From CAZNUP01 sp964609775 (GTDB lineage: Bacteria > Patescibacteriota > Microgenomatia > JAMCZE01): 6,419 bases of DNA. The position numbers were made by a program, and so were the translations under genes. Position 1 is the stretch's first letter; each line of letters opens with the position of its first letter. Below are positions 4,003 through 6,419 of this stretch, one piece after another. The notes under the pieces were generated by a model, which was not told where the DNA came from, searched no databases, and was given only the letters and a program-made list of their open reading frames with translations. Location: the NCBI GenBank assembly GCA_964609775.1, contig CAZSSJ010000034.1, positions 1 through 6,419 of the forward strand, read 5' to 3'.

Positions 4003-4626
4003 ATGGTTAAAAGCTACCTCATGGCGGTGGCAAAATTTTTCGGACTGAGTGGGTCCCAAAGTTCAATTTTGGGCAAACACGCTCGGGAAGTGATCAGTCA
4101 GCAATGGACACGACAGACAGCTTCGGTGACGCTCGTCGCCCTCGCAAGCGCAACATTTTTTATCCACACGCTCGGCAATATTGGAGGTCCGATGGCTGTG
4201 AATGGTCAGGGGTTTTCCAGCCCGACGGTGACGGCTGATCTGGTCACAAGTGTTTCAATTCAAAAACCGATTGAATTCACCTCTGAATCCCGGGGTGTTT
4301 CCTGGTTCCATGCCGGAGCGGATTTAGTGGCCCCAGTGGGTACTAGCGTTCGACCGATTATGGAAGGATCTGTCACCTCTGTTGATAATAATGCCTGGGG
4401 TGGAGGGTATGGTAAGCACATTATTGTGTCGCACGCTCAGGGATATGAGTCGCTCTATGCTCATTTGTCCAAAATTGAGGTCGAAGCCGGACAAACGGTG
4501 AGTTTGGAGAGGGAGATTGCCAAATCTGGCAACACCGGCCTTTCGACCGGTCCGCATTTGCACTTGGAGATTCATCAGAATGGGAAAGTGATCAATCCGG
4601 CGGAACTTGTGCCGGGAGTAAAGTAA
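4003..4626 (+). CDS. Membrane-anchored M23 (LytM-type) zinc metallopeptidase
   Basis: A 207-residue protein from the ATG at 4003; an in-frame TTG three bases earlier sits in the T-run and is less likely. About residues 1-39 are basic to neutral and lack a clear cleavable signal. A hydrophobic span follows at about 40-60 (VTLVALASATFFIHTLG), which I read as a signal anchor. The C-terminal half is a complete M23 domain: HAGAD (His103, Asp107) and HLH (185-187) supply the zinc ligands His103, Asp107 and His187. His154 in LYAHLSK and His185 match the catalytic histidines. GNTGLSTGPHLHLEI is highly typical. Family members cut peptidoglycan cross-bridges or stem peptides, or activate other hydrolases. 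All active-site residues are present, so a real hydrolase is expected rather than a degenerate EnvC/NlpD-type regulator. Its unusual feature is control from a CIRCE-bearing promoter. Confidence 0.9.
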   Translation: MVKSYLMAVAKFFGLSGSQSSILGKHAREVISQQWTRQTASVTLVALASATFFIHTLGNIGGPMAVNGQGFSSPTVTADLVTSVSIQKPIEFTSESRGVSWFHAGADLVAPVGTSVRPIMEGSVTSVDNNAWGGGYGKHIIVSHAQGYESLYAHLSKIEVEAGQTVSLEREIAKSGNTGLSTGPHLHLEIHQNGKVINPAELVPGVK

Positions 4627-4668
4627 GAGCGATGAGGGATCTGGGGGATTTGAGGATTGTGGGAAACT

Positions 4669-6315
4669 CTAGTAGTCCATTCCCCCACCCATACCACCCA
4701 TCCCGCCAGGCATGCCACTAGGAGCTTTCTCCTTCTCGGGGATATCCGTTACAAGAGCTTCCGTCGTTAAAATCATTACCGCGACGGAGGCGCCGTTTTG
4801 CAGAGCGGAACGGGTTACCTTTGCCGGATCGACGATGCCGGCTGTCAGCATCGACTCAAATTTGTCAGTCAAAGCATTGTAGCCAAAATCAACCGCTTTG
4901 TTTTCCTCGATGACTTTGAGAACCCAACCGTCATCGGCGCCAGCATTGCGGGCAATCATTCGTGTCGGCATCGCCATGGCCTCCCAAAGAATTTGGACAC
5001 CCATTTTCTCGTCGTCAAAGGTCAAAGATTTCTTTAGATCGACAAGGACATTGCGGGTGCGGATGAAAGTGACTCCCCCGCCGGGAACGACGCCTTCTTC
5101 AATGGCAGCTTTGGTGGCAGCGACGGCGTCATTGACGCGCTCTTTTTTCTCCTTGAGCTCGACCTCGGTGGCGGCGCCAACATTGATGACAGCCACGCCG
5201 CCAGAGAGTTTAGCTAGCCTTTCTTGGAGTTTTTCTTTGTCAAAATCAGAGGTGGTGGCGTCGAGCTCGGTTTTGATTTGCTTGATGCGGGCCTGGACAG
5301 CGGCTTTGTCACCTTTGCCGCCAATGATGCGGGTGTTGTCTTTGTCGGACCAGACTTTATCCGCCCGGCCACAGTCTTCGAGAGTGACCGAATCCAGTTT
5401 CCGGCCGGTATCCTCTGAGATTACAGTTCCTCCGGTTAAAGCGGCAATGTCTTCCAACATCGCTTTGCGGCGATCGCCAAAGCCCGGGGCTTTGATGGCC
5501 AGGGCGTTGAAAGTGCCACGAAGTTTGTTGACAACGAGAGTAGCCAAAGCTTCACCTTCAATTTCGTCAGCGATGATGACGAGATTCTTGGAAACCTTAA
5601 TCAGGTTTTCCAGGAAAGGCAGAAGTTCCTGAAGAGAGGAAATTTTCTTGTCAGTGATGAGGATGTAGGGATCATTAATTTCCGCCTCCATTTTATCCGG
5701 ATTGGTGACAAAATAGGCGGAGGCGTAGCCTTTGTCAAATTCCATGCCTTCTTTGTATTCAATTTCCATGGCCAAACCTTTGCCCTCTTCGACGGTGACG
5801 ACGCCGTCTTTGCCGACTTTATCCAGAGCTTCGGCGATGAGCTTACCAATGGTCTGGTCGGCGGCGGAAATGGTGGCCACCTGTTCAATTTCCCCTTTTC
5901 CTTTGATCGGTTTACTTGTCTTTTTGACTTCCGCCACAACGGCATCGACGCCTTTCTGAACGCCGTTTTTGAGGATCATGGGGTTGGCGCCAGCGGTGAC
6001 GGCTTTCATGCCGGCACTGACGATGGATTGAGCCAGAAGTGTCGCCGTTGTGGTCCCGTCACCGGCCACATCGCCGGTTTTGCTGGCCGCTTCTTTGACC
6101 AGCTGGGCGCCCATGTTTTCAAAAGGATCGGCCAGTTCAATTTCTTTGGCCACACCCACACCGTCGTGAATGACGTTCGGCGCGCCCCACTTTTTGTCCA
6201 GAGCCACGTTGCGGCCTTTCGGGCCAAGGGTGGTGACCACCGCCTGAGCCAGCTTGTTGACTCCGGTTAAAAGAGCTTGACGGGCATCTTCGCTGAATTT
6301 TAGCTGTTTAGCCAT
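4669..6315 (-). CDS. groEL: Chaperonin GroEL (60 kDa, Hsp60)
   Basis: A 548-residue protein, normal for bacterial GroEL. The ATG at 6315 is chosen because MAKQLKFSEDARQALLTGVN is the standard N-terminus; an in-frame TTG at 6324 would add only three residues. The nucleotide-binding motifs are intact: TLGPKGRNV (29-37), the Asp51 region, GDGTTT (85-90), and Asp396, equivalent to the catalytic Asp398 of the E. coli protein. The apical domain keeps the hydrophobic substrate/GroES-binding helices (LQELLPFLENLI, about 228-239, and LATLVVNKLRG). The C-terminus is a GGM-repeat tail (GMPGGMGGMGGGMDY). It forms the double-ring cage that folds cytosolic proteins with GroES and ATP. No groES is adjacent inside the window; the usual upstream place lies past the right edge. 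It converges with the peptidase gene across a 42-nt gap with no clear terminator. Confidence 0.98.
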   Translation of the reverse strand: MAKQLKFSEDARQALLTGVNKLAQAVVTTLGPKGRNVALDKKWGAPNVIHDGVGVAKEIELADPFENMGAQLVKEAASKTGDVAGDGTTTATLLAQSIVSAGMKAVTAGANPMILKNGVQKGVDAVVAEVKKTSKPIKGKGEIEQVATISAADQTIGKLIAEALDKVGKDGVVTVEEGKGLAMEIEYKEGMEFDKGYASAYFVTNPDKMEAEINDPYILITDKKISSLQELLPFLENLIKVSKNLVIIADEIEGEALATLVVNKLRGTFNALAIKAPGFGDRRKAMLEDIAALTGGTVISEDTGRKLDSVTLEDCGRADKVWSDKDNTRIIGGKGDKAAVQARIKQIKTELDATTSDFDKEKLQERLAKLSGGVAVINVGAATEVELKEKKERVNDAVAATKAAIEEGVVPGGGVTFIRTRNVLVDLKKSLTFDDEKMGVQILWEAMAMPTRMIARNAGADDGWVLKVIEENKAVDFGYNALTDKFESMLTAGIVDPAKVTRSALQNGASVAVMILTTEALVTDIPEKEKAPSGMPGGMGGMGGGMDY

Positions 6316-6327
6316 ACCTTCCAAAAA

Positions 6328-6355
6328 TCCGAAACTCGAATGTCGAAATTCGAAA
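6328..6355 (-). repeat. Heptanucleotide tandem repeat in the groEL leader
   Basis: On the minus strand, four contiguous 7-base units: TTTCGAA, TTTCGAC, ATTCGAG, TTTCGGA (consensus TTTCGAN). They occupy the space between an SD-like AAGGAGGG (6356-6363) and the groEL ATG. Confidence 0.6.
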
Positions 6356-6363
6356 CCCTCCTT
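6356..6363 (-). promoter_or_regulatory. Displaced SD-like sequence upstream of groEL
   Basis: AAGGAGGG on the minus strand is a strong SD match but lies 40 nt from the groEL ATG, too far for normal use. Between them are the heptad repeat and a weaker GGAAGG (6317-6322) only one base from the ATG, which is too close. No ATG, GTG or TTG sits at proper spacing after AAGGAGGG. Confidence 0.45.
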
Positions 6364-6380
6364 AGCTAAAGCTTCGGAAG

Positions 6381-6412
6381 GGCAGGCAAATTATTTAAAA
6401 TGCTTGCTTGCC
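6381..6412. repeat. Imperfect inverted repeat upstream of groEL
   Basis: GGCAGGCAAA (6381-6390) can pair with TGCTTGCTTGCC (6401-6412) in a stem of about ten base pairs with one mismatch and an AT-rich loop. There is no T-run on either strand. It could be a terminator of an upstream minus-strand gene, or a leader structure. It is not a CIRCE element. Confidence 0.35.
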
Positions 6413-6419
6413 ACCTCGA

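Noticed and set aside
3819..4010. A 63-codon plus-strand frame between the CIRCE promoter and the peptidase
   Set aside because: Its start codon is the promoter -35 itself, so it could not be fully transcribed from that promoter. The product has no protein-like pattern and it overlaps the peptidase start.
4898..5632. A 244-codon open frame on the plus strand inside groEL
   Set aside because: It is antisense to a fully conserved groEL. Its low-complexity Ser/Ala/Arg composition is what the reverse complement of such a gene gives, and it has no SD or family motif.
5601..5945. A 114-codon minus-strand frame inside groEL
   Set aside because: Shifted-frame shadow of groEL, rich in Pro, Lys, Ser and Trp and without recognisable features.
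6316..6419. A CIRCE element upstream of groEL
   Set aside because: No TTAGCACTC/GAGTGCTAA-like halves occur in the 104 bases available. The TTAGCTAA at 6362-6369 is only a short palindrome. The operator may lie further upstream, outside the window.
1..6419. CRISPR arrays, tRNA or rRNA genes, insertion sequences
   Set aside because: No repeat-spacer pattern, cloverleaf or rRNA-like conserved sequence, transposase or terminal inverted repeats were seen on either strand.

Overview
This 6.4 kb window looks bacterial. My best guess is a member of the candidate phyla radiation (Patescibacteria), possibly Microgenomates-like. That is an inference from compact genes, starts without a usable Shine-Dalgarno (SD) sequence, -10 boxes placed 6-7 nt before start codons, several tiny membrane proteins, and a GroEL with a short GGM-rich tail. 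No taxonomic marker settles it, and Chloroflexota or another Gram-positive-like lineage remains possible.

Left block (1-1990, all on the minus strand, transcribed right to left): two tiny membrane-protein genes (75 and 44 codons) joined by an ATGA stop/start overlap, then two ABC-2 type permease genes one base apart. The permeases are a heteromeric pair of the COG4587/COG3694 kind. Their usual ATPase gene is not on the upstream side, where the small genes sit. It may lie beyond the left edge. A 46-codon orphan reading frame of higher GC (1998-2138, minus) lies just upstream of the small genes.

Middle block: a plus-strand DHH/DHHA1 phosphoesterase of the NrnA type (2200-3219) starts at an apparently leaderless promoter overlapped by a perfect 16-bp palindrome. 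It converges on a minus-strand HU-type nucleoid protein (3288-3560), with a strong hairpin terminator between them. HU has a classical SD and a long leader with a good sigma-70-type promoter. A 15-bp palindrome fills part of that promoter's spacer.

Right block: a promoter (3819-3847) overlapping a recognisable CIRCE element (HrcA heat-shock operator) points rightward to a membrane-anchored M23 (LytM-type) peptidase (4003-4626). A second near-consensus promoter and a 9-bp hairpin lie directly in front of its start. The peptidase converges on groEL (4669-6315, minus). Upstream of groEL a heptanucleotide tandem repeat separates a strong SD-like sequence from the start codon.

The most interesting signals are regulatory. 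A chaperone-type operator is attached to a cell-wall hydrolase rather than a chaperone, and a hairpin may sequester that gene's ribosome binding site. There are palindromic operator candidates at the DHH and HU promoters, a likely non-AUG start in one permease, and a pair of unrecognised small membrane proteins next to the transporter.
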